From Xylanimonas ulmi (lineage in GTDB: Bacteria > Actinomycetota > Actinomycetes > Actinomycetales > Cellulomonadaceae), in the NCBI RefSeq assembly GCF_004216535.1, contig NZ_SGWX01000001.1, positions 2,418,001-2,482,000 on the forward strand: a stretch of 64,000 nt of DNA, given 5' to 3'. Each line of letters opens with the position of its first letter. Within the stretch, counting starts at the first letter, position 1. The position numbers and the translations under genes were made by a program. The notes under the pieces were generated by a model. It was not told the DNA's origin and did no database searches. It saw only the letters and a list, made by a program, of their open reading frames with translations. Positions 34,494-41,753 of the stretch are shown piece by piece.

Positions 34494-36338
34494 TCAGAAG
34501 GGTGGATCGCGGAGATCGTGGGGGTTGTGGTGGTGGGGGCCTGGGACGGTGGCGTGTTCGGGGTGGGGGTCGTGGAGGGTGTCGGGGTGGGGTGGGGGTG
34601 CGTCGTCGTCGGGGTCGGGGGGCCAGAAGGGGGTGGGTCGTGGGGGTGTGGTGTGGATGGTCGCGGGGACTTGGGCGGGGTGGGTGGTGTGGGCGCGTGC
34701 GGTGGGGGTGGTCCAGGTCAGCGCGCCGGTGTGGTCGGGTTGGCGCACGGTGAAGCGGGTCTGGTGTTTGAGCACATGGTGGTGGCGGCACAGGTGGGCG
34801 AGGTTGTCGGGTGTGGTGGGGCCGTGGTCTTGATGGGCGGTGGTGTGGTCGACGTCGGTTCCGGCCGCGGGCCTGGTGCAGCCGGGGAATCGGCAGGTGG
34901 TGTCGCGGACCTTGAGGTAGTGGCGTAGGTCTGCGGGTGGGCGGTAGGTCTGGGCGCTGATGGCCAGGACGTCGCCGGTGTGGGGGTGGGTGAGCAGGCG
35001 GGTGAAGGAGGTGGCCAGTCCGGCCAGCTCGCGCGCGGTCTCGGGGTCGATCGGGACGGTCCCGTCCAGCAGGGCGGGCTCGTCGGTCCGCCCCAGCAGC
35101 GTCAGGACCGGGACCGTGACGTAGATCTTCGGGCGCACCGACCGGGCCAGGGCGGCGAGGCTGAACTCCGTGCGCTCGAACGCCCCATCGAGTCCGTCAC
35201 CGGCGGCCCGGTCGGCGCCCTCGACACCCGCGGCGCCGGCGCTCCCGGCGCTCCCGGCGCTCCCAGCGCTCCCAGCACTCCCAGCACTCCCAGCGCTCCC
35301 AGCGGCTGCGGTGGCGGTGGTGGTGTGGTGGTCGAGGGCGCCGTCGTCGAGCAGGAGGGCGCAGGCGACGTCGGCGCGTAGTTGGCCCAGGGTGCGCCCG
35401 TCGCCGTGTCCGCGGACGGTCTGGGCGACGGTGGTCAGGCGGTCGGTGATCGCGTGGACGGCCGGTGCGGGGGCGAACAGGGTCAGGTAGGCCATGCCGT
35501 CGGCGACCGCGTCGGCCCACACACCCCGTTTGGTCGCGGCCTCGCCGTGGCGCACCTCGGGCGGCGCCGGGCAGACTCGCTCGCGCGACCGAGCGAGCGT
35601 GCGCTTGAACGTGCGCGGGTTCTGGCGCCCCGCCGCCGCGACGACGTCGCCGTCGAGTCGGGCGGCGGTGCGGGCGTCCAGCTCGGCGACCGCGTCCGCC
35701 ACGGCGCCCGCGTTGGCCCAGGAGACCTGCCCGGCCACGGCGGCGCACAGGGTGCGCGGGGCGCGTGCGACCAACGCCTGAGCCTGGTCCATGCGCTGGG
35801 AGACGGCCTGCTCGCTCTCGCGCACGGCCAGCGCCACGTCCGCCACGACCGCGCGGCGGGCCAGCTCGCGCCGACGCCGCGGACCGGCCGCGCCCACCAT
35901 CGCCTCACCCGTGGCGAGCAGATCCTGCGCCCGCAGCGCCTGGCGGCGCGCGCGCTCCAGCAACACCCCCTCCAGCGCCGCGAGCGCGTTCTGCCGGCGC
36001 CGCACCCCCTCGAGCGCGTCGAGCGTCTCGTCCAGATCGCCCACACCGACGCGTCCACGCACCTCCACCAGGCGGGCGACCTCCGCCGGGAGCGCCGCGA
36101 CGCCCTCGGCGTCGAGCGCGCACGGGTCAAGGACCGAGCGTCCCAGCATCGCGTCGGCCAACCCCGGTTGGTCCAACAGGCGCACCGCGAGCGACCCGTC
36201 ATCCTCGGCCCGCACATGAGCCAACGCCGCCAGCCGCGCGCTGACCTCGGCGCGGAACGCCGCCCGCGCGGCCGCAGCCGCGCGCTGTGCGGCCTCACCG
36301 GGACCTTCGGCCCCCACCGTCGCTGCGTCCTCGCTCAC
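34494..36338 (-). CDS. DUF222 / 13E12-repeat HNH endonuclease-like protein
   Basis: The 614-residue protein has an N-terminal helical DUF222 domain (about 60-320), a Gly-Ser-Ala repeat, and a C-terminal HNH motif in CRFPGCTRPAAGTDVDHTTA followed by NLAHLCRHHHVLKHQ. The tail is a Pro/His/Asp low-complexity stretch (THPAQVPATIHTTPPRPT and onward), which makes the plus strand strongly G/T-rich. The family is widespread and multicopy in actinobacteria, and a DNA-cutting role is presumed. The GTG at 36338 lies only 13 bp from a perfect LexA box, leaving little room for a ribosome-binding site, so the message may be leaderless. Confidence 0.88.
   Translation of the reverse strand: MSEDAATVGAEGPGEAAQRAAAAARAAFRAEVSARLAALAHVRAEDDGSLAVRLLDQPGLADAMLGRSVLDPCALDAEGVAALPAEVARLVEVRGRVGVGDLDETLDALEGVRRRQNALAALEGVLLERARRQALRAQDLLATGEAMVGAAGPRRRRELARRAVVADVALAVRESEQAVSQRMDQAQALVARAPRTLCAAVAGQVSWANAGAVADAVAELDARTAARLDGDVVAAAGRQNPRTFKRTLARSRERVCPAPPEVRHGEAATKRGVWADAVADGMAYLTLFAPAPAVHAITDRLTTVAQTVRGHGDGRTLGQLRADVACALLLDDGALDHHTTTATAAAGSAGSAGSAGSAGSAGSAGSAGAAGVEGADRAAGDGLDGAFERTEFSLAALARSVRPKIYVTVPVLTLLGRTDEPALLDGTVPIDPETARELAGLATSFTRLLTHPHTGDVLAISAQTYRPPADLRHYLKVRDTTCRFPGCTRPAAGTDVDHTTAHQDHGPTTPDNLAHLCRHHHVLKHQTRFTVRQPDHTGALTWTTPTARAHTTHPAQVPATIHTTPPRPTPFWPPDPDDDAPPPHPDTLHDPHPEHATVPGPHHHNPHDLRDPPF
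35241..35303 (-). repeat. 9-bp tandem repeat coding for Gly-Ser-Ala units
   Basis: Seven units of GCTCCC(G/A)GC (two begin with A) lie in frame in the DUF222 gene and encode the linker GSAGSAGSAG. Unit number is likely to vary between strains through slippage. Confidence 0.8.
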
Positions 36339-36351
36339 GCCCTCAGTCTAA

Positions 36352-36367
36352 TCGAACACCTGTTCGA
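36352..36367. promoter_or_regulatory. LexA (SOS) box of the DUF222 HNH gene
   Basis: TCGAAC-ACCT-GTTCGA is a perfect palindrome and an exact match to the actinobacterial SOS box TCGAAC-N4-GTTCGA. It lies 13 bp upstream of the GTG at 36338, so the gene should be repressed by LexA and induced by DNA damage. Confidence 0.8.
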
Positions 36368-36396
36368 CACCAAGGCAGGGTGGCCAAATCGCGACA

Positions 36397-37837
36397 TGTC
36401 ATGTCCCAGGACATCGGTGACGGTTGTGCATCAGGACATCGGTGACGCTTTCGGGGTTCTTGGTGGTGACACTTCTGCCCTGAGGCTCGGGGCATGGCAG
36501 CCCCAGAACCGATCGATCCGCGTGTCCGTCTGGCGATCGCGCAGTGGCCCGATGACGCCCCGCGAGGGTCGGTGACGACGTTCTGCGCGGAGCATGGCAT
36601 CTCGCGCAAGTCGTTCTACGAGTTGCGCAAGCGTGCGGCGGTTGAGGGCCAGGCGGCGGTGCTCGAGCCGCGGTCGCGGCGCCCAGCGTCAAGCCCGACG
36701 AGGCTGACCGACGAGGTCAAGGCGCAGGCCGTCGCGGTGCGGTCGGCGCTGGAGGCGTCCGGGCTGGACCACGGGCCGATCAGCGTGCACGACAAGATGG
36801 TCGCGATGGGTCTGGACCCGGCACCCTCGACAGCGTCGCTCGCACGGATCTTCCGGCAGGCCGGCGTCGCGAGGCTGGAGCCGAGGAAGAAGCCGCGGGC
36901 GGCGTACCGGCGGTTCGTCTACCCGGCGCCGAACGCGTGCTGGCAGCTCGACGCGACCGAGTACGTCCTGACCGGTGGGCGTAAGTGCGTGATCTTCCAA
37001 CTCATCGACGACCACTCCCGTTACGCCGTCGCCTCCCACGTCGCGTGGGGTGAGACATCCGAGGGCGCGATCGTCGTCGTGGACAAGGCCATCGCGGCGC
37101 GCGGCGTCCCGCAGAGACTGCTCAGCGACAACGGCGCCGCGTTGAACCCCACTCGACGCGGCTACGCGGGCCAGCTCGTCGAGCACTTGACCGTCCTGGG
37201 CGTGGAGGCGATCACCGGCAAGCCCTACAAGCCCACCACACAGGGGAAGAACGAGCGTTTCCATCAGACCCTGTTCCGCTACCTCGGCAAGCAGCCCCTG
37301 GCCGACACGCTCGACCAGCTTCAGGCGCAGGTCGACGCGTTCGACCTCATCTACAACACGCAGCGCCCTCACCAGGGGCTGCCCGGCAGGATCACCCCGC
37401 AGGCGGCATGGGACGCGACGGCGAAGGCCGAGGCTCCCCATCCCAACCCGATCCGCGCCCTGTTCACGCGCACCGCGCCCAAGCCGCAGGCAGTCGTACC
37501 GGCGCCCGTGCGGGCGGCACTTCCCCAGGGCGCCTGCATCAAGAAGCTGAACCACGCCGGCACCTTCTACCTACGCAAGGTCTTCTACATGGTCGGCGCC
37601 GAGCACGCCTTCGCGGAAGTCATCGTCGTCATCGACGGCGAACGGATCATCGTCGCCGACCACCACGGCGAGATCCTCATCGAGCACACTCGGGCCGCTC
37701 CCGGAGTCAGGTACGTCGGCAACGGCAAACCCCGCGGAACCCACCCCAAGAAGCCCGAACCGTCACCGAAGTCCTGACACATCAACCGTCACCGATGTCC
37801 TGATGCAGAACCGTCACCGATGTCCAGAGACATGACA
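36397..37837 (+). mobile_element. IS481-family insertion sequence, 1441 bp
   Basis: The terminal inverted repeats at 36397-36447 and 37787-37837 match at 48 of 51 positions. A 15-bp target duplication, GGCCAAATCGCGACA, lies directly outside at 36382-36396 and 37838-37852, which indicates a recent insertion. Each end holds repeated copies of the block GGACATCGGTGACG; the right end has a third, slightly diverged copy at 37761. These are likely transposase binding sites. The transposase is intact. Confidence 0.93.
36494..37777 (+). CDS. IS481-family transposase
   Basis: The 427-residue transposase has an N-terminal HTH (FCAEHGISRKSFYELRKRA), a second helical region, and an rve-type DDE core: D in CWQLDATEY, D in LLSDNGAAL and E in GKNERFHQT. 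NTQRPHQGLPGRITPQAAW follows as in IS481/IS3 enzymes. A C-terminal extension of about 110 residues, ending in KPRGTHPKKPEPSPKS, is common in this subgroup. The frame is complete and sits between intact ends, so the element is probably functional. Confidence 0.94.
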   Translation: MAAPEPIDPRVRLAIAQWPDDAPRGSVTTFCAEHGISRKSFYELRKRAAVEGQAAVLEPRSRRPASSPTRLTDEVKAQAVAVRSALEASGLDHGPISVHDKMVAMGLDPAPSTASLARIFRQAGVARLEPRKKPRAAYRRFVYPAPNACWQLDATEYVLTGGRKCVIFQLIDDHSRYAVASHVAWGETSEGAIVVVDKAIAARGVPQRLLSDNGAALNPTRRGYAGQLVEHLTVLGVEAITGKPYKPTTQGKNERFHQTLFRYLGKQPLADTLDQLQAQVDAFDLIYNTQRPHQGLPGRITPQAAWDATAKAEAPHPNPIRALFTRTAPKPQAVVPAPVRAALPQGACIKKLNHAGTFYLRKVFYMVGAEHAFAEVIVVIDGERIIVADHHGEILIEHTRAAPGVRYVGNGKPRGTHPKKPEPSPKS

Positions 37838-37885
37838 GGCCAAATCGCGACAGGCCACATCGCGACATGGCCACCTCGCGATACA
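37838..37885 (+). repeat. Three tandem GGCCANNTCGCGA blocks
   Basis: GGCCAAATCGCGACA, GGCCACATCGCGACAT and GGCCACCTCGCGATA follow each other with 15-16 bp periodicity. The first is also the target duplication of the IS481 element. Repeated blocks of this kind resemble the ends of another IS481-type element, so this may be an orphan IS end into which the intact IS inserted. Confidence 0.5.
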
Positions 37886-38196
37886 GCGCGGACGGCGGCC
37901 TACTGACGCCAACCCGTCCCCACGTTGGAGCGACCCGGTGGGCGAGGGCACACATCGCCGCCCGCGGACGCGGCCACTGAGAGTTGATTGCGCTGGCCCG
38001 CCGACCGCGAGCGGGCAAAGGCGAGCGTGGCAGACGGACCCACGAGGCTTCCACGGCGCGATGCGCGCTGGCGACCGGCCCGGTCAGGACTTTGTCCCGA
38101 ACCGCTTCACTGTCCGGGGCCAACGCCGTCGAGCGCGAGCACACAAGGGCGCGGCTCCCCGCGGTCCTGCGCGCGGGCTCCCGCGGCCCTGCTCTG
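37886..38196. other. Non-coding stretch after the IS481 element
   Basis: No frame here shows a family motif or ribosome-binding site. The nearest gene, sepX-like, ends at 38197. I see only GC-rich sequence, without clear repeats or hairpins. Confidence 0.4.
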
Positions 38197-39783
38197 CTAT
38201 CCCGCCGCGCGACGCCGGGCGAGGATCTGCTCGAGCGGCAGGCCGAGAGTCTCGGTGCGCGGGTGCGCCTGCGAGTCGGCGGGCGGCTTCGCACCGGCCT
38301 TTGCGTCCGGGCTCGGCGACGCGGGCTCGCTCGGCTTCGGGGCTCCTGGCGCCGACACGGGGCTCGTCCCGAGCGACCACGATGTGTCGGCCTCGGCGAC
38401 CTGCTCTCCCCGATCCTCGACGCGCTGCCACGGCGAGGTGGACCAGCCCGTCGAGACAACGGGCTGCGAGACAACGGGCTGCGCGCCCGTGAGCGGCCGC
38501 GGCTCGCGCCGCGGCGCAGCGGCCTTGGTCACGTAGGTCGGCAGCGGCACGGGTCGCGGCTCCCAGGGCGTGCCACCAGTCGGCCCGCCCACCGGCCCGG
38601 CGGTGCGGGCGGACGGCGCAGCGTCGCCCACCGCTGTCCGGGCGGCGTCGCCCACGGCCGACGGCGTCGAGTCACCCGCGCCCGACGGCGTCGGGTTGCC
38701 TGCGGCAGGCCGCATCCGGTCACCCGCAGTCGGCGGCGTCGGGCTGCCTGCGGCAGGCCGCATCCGGTCACCCGCAGTCGGCGGCGTCGGGCTGCCTGCG
38801 GCAGACCGCGTCCAGTCACCCGCAGTCGACGGCGTCGGGTTTCCCACTACAGGCCGCGCGGCGTCACGCGCCACAGCCTGCGCCGTCGTCGCCCCACGGT
38901 CCGCGCGATAGGCGTCATCGCTCGACGCCCGAGCGCCCGACGCAGTACCCGACGCGGCGCCGGGCGCGCGGCGCGGCTCGCCGTCGGCCTCCTGCGCCAC
39001 GCCCTCGACCACGGTGACCTTCACACGCGGGATCATCTGCGTCATCGTCGACGACCCGCGCACCGCCCGACCGGTCACACGCGCACGGTTGCGCGGCGCG
39101 TGCGGCCCTCCGGCGGCGAGCGCCCGAGCCTGCACGGCACGTCGCTCGGCGGCGCGGCGCTCCGCCGCCCAGCGGGCGTCGGCGCGGCGCGTCGAGGCGG
39201 CGGCCGCGCGGCCCAGCGCCAGTACGGCGACCAGCAGCGCCGTCGGCGCGAGGCCCGCGTACCACAGCAGCGGCGTCAGCGGCACGGCGGCCCAGACCAC
39301 CACGGTCACGATCAGGAGGGCCAGCGTCAGGGCGAGCCTCCGGCGGGCGCGCAGGGCGCGCAGCTCGAGCACGCGCAGGCGTGAGGAGGCGCGCTCGGCG
39401 ACCTTCGGCTCGGTCATGGGCGTCTCCTCTCGTGCGCTGCGTGCGGGAACGGGCACCTTCACGGGGCCGGGCCCGGCGGTCATCGCCAACAGTCCCGCCT
39501 GCGCGGGCCGATCCCGTGCGGGCCGATCGAGTGCCGGCCGATCCAGTGCCGGCCGGTCAGCGACGGGCCGGTCGAGTGCGGGGCGGGCGGTCAGGTCGGA
39601 GGCAGGGATTGCGGCGGGCACGTCGCCCGCGGCGACCGCGAGCACGCGCAGCCCTCCTGAGAAGCGGTCGTCGACGCGTGACTCCAGCAGTTGCTGGCGT
39701 TGGCGCACGCGCAGCGGCACCCCATAGCCCAGCACCAGGACGAACAGCACGAGGGCTGCGAGGCCTGCTGCCGAGGATTCCAC
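38197..39783 (-). CDS. SepX/GlpR-type actinobacterial cell-division membrane protein
   Basis: The 528-residue protein has an N-terminal helix (6-23) followed by VPLRVRQRQQLLESRVDDRF and SGGLRVL, a motif shared with SepX/GlpR. It has paired helices at 149-168 and 171-192, and a long cytoplasmic Pro/Ala/Thr-rich tail. SepX (Streptomyces) and GlpR (Corynebacterium) are septal proteins; GlpR binds the gephyrin-like Glp. The neighbours, a RimJ-like acetyltransferase and 5-formyl-THF cyclo-ligase, match the usual locus. The tail contains 16-residue repeats and the N-terminal region has A-L-D-R-P repeats. The start is the GTG at 39783. Confidence 0.72.
   Translation of the reverse strand: MESSAAGLAALVLFVLVLGYGVPLRVRQRQQLLESRVDDRFSGGLRVLAVAAGDVPAAIPASDLTARPALDRPVADRPALDRPALDRPARDRPAQAGLLAMTAGPGPVKVPVPARSAREETPMTEPKVAERASSRLRVLELRALRARRRLALTLALLIVTVVVWAAVPLTPLLWYAGLAPTALLVAVLALGRAAAASTRRADARWAAERRAAERRAVQARALAAGGPHAPRNRARVTGRAVRGSSTMTQMIPRVKVTVVEGVAQEADGEPRRAPGAASGTASGARASSDDAYRADRGATTAQAVARDAARPVVGNPTPSTAGDWTRSAAGSPTPPTAGDRMRPAAGSPTPPTAGDRMRPAAGNPTPSGAGDSTPSAVGDAARTAVGDAAPSARTAGPVGGPTGGTPWEPRPVPLPTYVTKAAAPRREPRPLTGAQPVVSQPVVSTGWSTSPWQRVEDRGEQVAEADTSWSLGTSPVSAPGAPKPSEPASPSPDAKAGAKPPADSQAHPRTETLGLPLEQILARRRAAG
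38688..38831 (-). repeat. 48-bp tandem repeat, three copies, in the sepX-like gene
   Basis: Copies at 38688-38735, 38736-38783 and 38784-38831 encode 16-residue units around PTPPTAGDRMRPAAGS. The first two differ at one base and the third is more diverged. Degenerate partial copies flank the array. Confidence 0.85.
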
Positions 39784-39881
39784 GTGACGACGTTAGGCGA
39801 GGCAGTCGCCCAGAACCCGCAGTGTGCTCGGCGTGTCTGTCAAGACCCGTGCGTGGCCTCGCGCACGCCGCCGCCCGGCCC

Positions 39882-40493
39882 TCACCCCTGCGCGCGCGTG
39901 CGCTGCCAGCGCGCGAGCAGCCCCCCGGGCACGTCTTCGCTGGTGAGGGCGAACGTGCGGTGGTCGCGCCACTGCCCCTGGATGTGCAGGTACCTCTCGC
40001 GCACGCCCTCGTCGCGGAAGCCGAGCTTCGCGACCACGCGCAGGCTGCGGTCGTTCTCGGGGCGGATGTTGATCTCGACGCGATGCAGGCCCAACACCTG
40101 GAAGCAGTAGTCGGTCGCCATGGCGACGGCGGTGGGGATGACGCCGCGGCCAGCCACGTCCTGCGAGACCCAGTAGCCGATCGCCGCCGAGCACAGTGAG
40201 CCGTAGGTGATCGAGGAGACGGTCAGCTGACCCACGAGCTCGCCGTCGAGTTCGACGGCGAACGGCGCCGTCGCGCCCGAACGCGCCTGCTGGCTCAACA
40301 GCCGCACGTACTCGCCGAACGTCGTCGATCCGGTGGGGCCGCCCGGCGACGTCGCCTCCCACGGCTCAAGCCATGACTGGTTGGCGGCGCGCAGCCGCAG
40401 CCAGGTCTGCGCGTCACGACGGCGCAGCGGGCGCAGCAGCACGACGCCGCGCGCGGTGTCCTCGCGCAGGGTCACCGGCCATGCCTTGGTCAC
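39882..40493 (-). CDS. GNAT acetyltransferase, RimJ/RimL-like
   Basis: The 203-residue GNAT enzyme has the acetyl-CoA region IGYWVSQDVAGRGVIPTAVA and HRVEINIRPENDRSLRVVAK, then the C-terminal LGFRDEGVRERYLHIQGQW typical of RimJ/RimL/ribosomal-protein acetyltransferases. It would acetylate an N-terminal or side-chain amine. The GTG at 40493 puts TLREDTARGVVLLRPL at the N-terminus as in relatives. It lies 98 bp upstream of the sepX-like gene, a conserved pairing, and is divergent from the cyclo-ligase gene. Confidence 0.9.
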   Translation of the reverse strand: MTKAWPVTLREDTARGVVLLRPLRRRDAQTWLRLRAANQSWLEPWEATSPGGPTGSTTFGEYVRLLSQQARSGATAPFAVELDGELVGQLTVSSITYGSLCSAAIGYWVSQDVAGRGVIPTAVAMATDYCFQVLGLHRVEINIRPENDRSLRVVAKLGFRDEGVRERYLHIQGQWRDHRTFALTSEDVPGGLLARWQRTRAQG

Positions 40494-40589
40494 CGTCGTC
40501 AGTCCTCTCGTGCGCGTCCGCGCCGTCGACCGTGTCACCGAACCCTCGCCCCGCCGCCTGCCACCGTGTCGGAGGGACACTGACACAAT

Positions 40590-41246
40590 GTGCGCATGCG
40601 TGGCGACTCCAAAGACGCAATCCGGCCCCAGCCGTACCCCCTGAGCACCGGTATGGAGGCCGCGGACGCCAAAGATGAGCTGCGCCGCGCGATCCGCAAG
40701 CAGCGGGCCGCGCGGTCGGCACGCCAACGCGCCGACGCGGCGGTCGCGTTCGCCGATGTGCTGGAGGCGAGCCGCGAGGTGCGCGAGGCCCGATGCGTCG
40801 CCGCCTACGCGGCGCGGTCGACCGAGCCGAGCACCGACGTTCTGCTCGCGCGCCTCGCGGCGCGCGGCGTGCGGGTGCTGCTGCCCGTGCTGGGCGCTGG
40901 CCTGGCCCGCGACTGGGCTGAGTACCAGAGCGCCGACGACCTGCGCGAACGCGCCCCGGGCCGTCCGCCTGAGCCCAGCGGCCCGACGCTCGGGGCGTCC
41001 GCCATCGCGGACGCCGACGTCGTCGTCGCGCCCGCGCTCGCCGTCGACACCAGCGGACGACGCCTGGGCCAGGGCGGCGGCTGGTACGACCGCGTGCTCC
41101 AGTTCGTGCCCGACGGCGTCACCGTCGTCGCGATGGTGTTCGACGACGAGGTGTACGACGCGCAGACGCGGCCGCTGCCGATCGAGGACCACGACCAGCG
41201 CGTGCACGCCGTGGCGACGCCGCAGGGCTGGCGCGCGCTCGGCTGA
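40590..41246 (+). CDS. 5-formyltetrahydrofolate cyclo-ligase
   Basis: The protein is 218 residues from this GTG, or 198 from the ATG at 40653 (MEAADAKDELRRAIR), which fits the family length better. KDELRRAIRKQRAARSARQR begins the family. VVVAPALAVDTSGRRLGQGGGWYDR is the conserved substrate/ATP site and VFDDEVYD lies near the end. It converts 5-formyl-THF to 5,10-methenyl-THF with ATP in the cytoplasm. A 13-bp repeat (CGGCTGACGCGC, three copies) follows the stop. Confidence 0.92.
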   Translation: MRMRGDSKDAIRPQPYPLSTGMEAADAKDELRRAIRKQRAARSARQRADAAVAFADVLEASREVREARCVAAYAARSTEPSTDVLLARLAARGVRVLLPVLGAGLARDWAEYQSADDLRERAPGRPPEPSGPTLGASAIADADVVVAPALAVDTSGRRLGQGGGWYDRVLQFVPDGVTVVAMVFDDEVYDAQTRPLPIEDHDQRVHAVATPQGWRALG

Positions 41247-41384
41247 CGCGCGCTCGGCTGACGCGCACCGGCTGACGCGCATCGGGTGGGGCGTGTCGCC
41301 CCACACCTGGGCAAACGCCAACACACCGAGTCAAACCGCGGCATTCCTCACCACACCCGGGCCCTCAACGCCCACGATGGCCCG

Positions 41385-41753
41385 ATGAACGACCAACTCA
41401 ACGACGAGCCGGTCGGCTGCGCACTGCCGCGCGGCGTGCTCGGCGCCTGCGTGGAGGCCGACCCACGCCTGTTCTTCGGCACCAGCCGCGCCAGCATCAC
41501 CGCGGCCGTGCGCGTGTGCCGTGAGCGTTGCGTGGTGCAGGCGACCTGCCTCGTCCACGCTCTCGACGCCGGCCAGCGACTGGGCGTGTGGGGCGGCTAC
41601 AGCGAGGAGGAGCGTCGCCTGATGGTGAGCCTGCGGCGTCGGCGTGACGCCGAGGTGGCCGCCGCGCGCGCCCGCGAGCGGGCGCTGCGAGCGCGAGCGA
41701 GCGACGCTCCCCCGCCGCCGCGGCTGCCCCGGCACCTGACCAGCGGCCTGTAG
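41385..41753 (+). CDS. WhiB-family iron-sulfur transcription factor
   Basis: The 122-residue protein has the four WhiB cysteines: GAC in the N-terminal part, then VCRERCVVQATC (C-x22-C-x3-C-x5-C), followed by the G-VWGG turn and a basic C-terminal DNA-binding tail (RRRRDAEVAAARARERA). The cysteines hold a 4Fe-4S cluster, and WhiB proteins usually act by binding the principal sigma factor. The C-x3-C spacing is within the reported family range but less common than C-x2-C. Its stop touches the end of the convergent acylase gene with no gap. Confidence 0.9.
   Translation: MNDQLNDEPVGCALPRGVLGACVEADPRLFFGTSRASITAAVRVCRERCVVQATCLVHALDAGQRLGVWGGYSEEERRLMVSLRRRRDAEVAAARARERALRARASDAPPPPRLPRHLTSGL

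Noticed and set aside
34494-34928. Long G/T-rich plus-strand frames (Gly/Val-rich proteins) opposite the HNH gene
   Set aside because: They are the antisense of the Pro/His/Asp-rich tail of the DUF222 protein and have no motif or ribosome-binding site.
38688-38831. 48-bp repeats as a CRISPR array
   Set aside because: The units are contiguous, without unique spacers, and are in frame within a coding gene.
38470-39400. Plus-strand Arg-rich frames opposite the sepX-like gene
   Set aside because: Their composition is that expected for the antisense of an Ala/Pro/Thr-rich protein in high-GC DNA.
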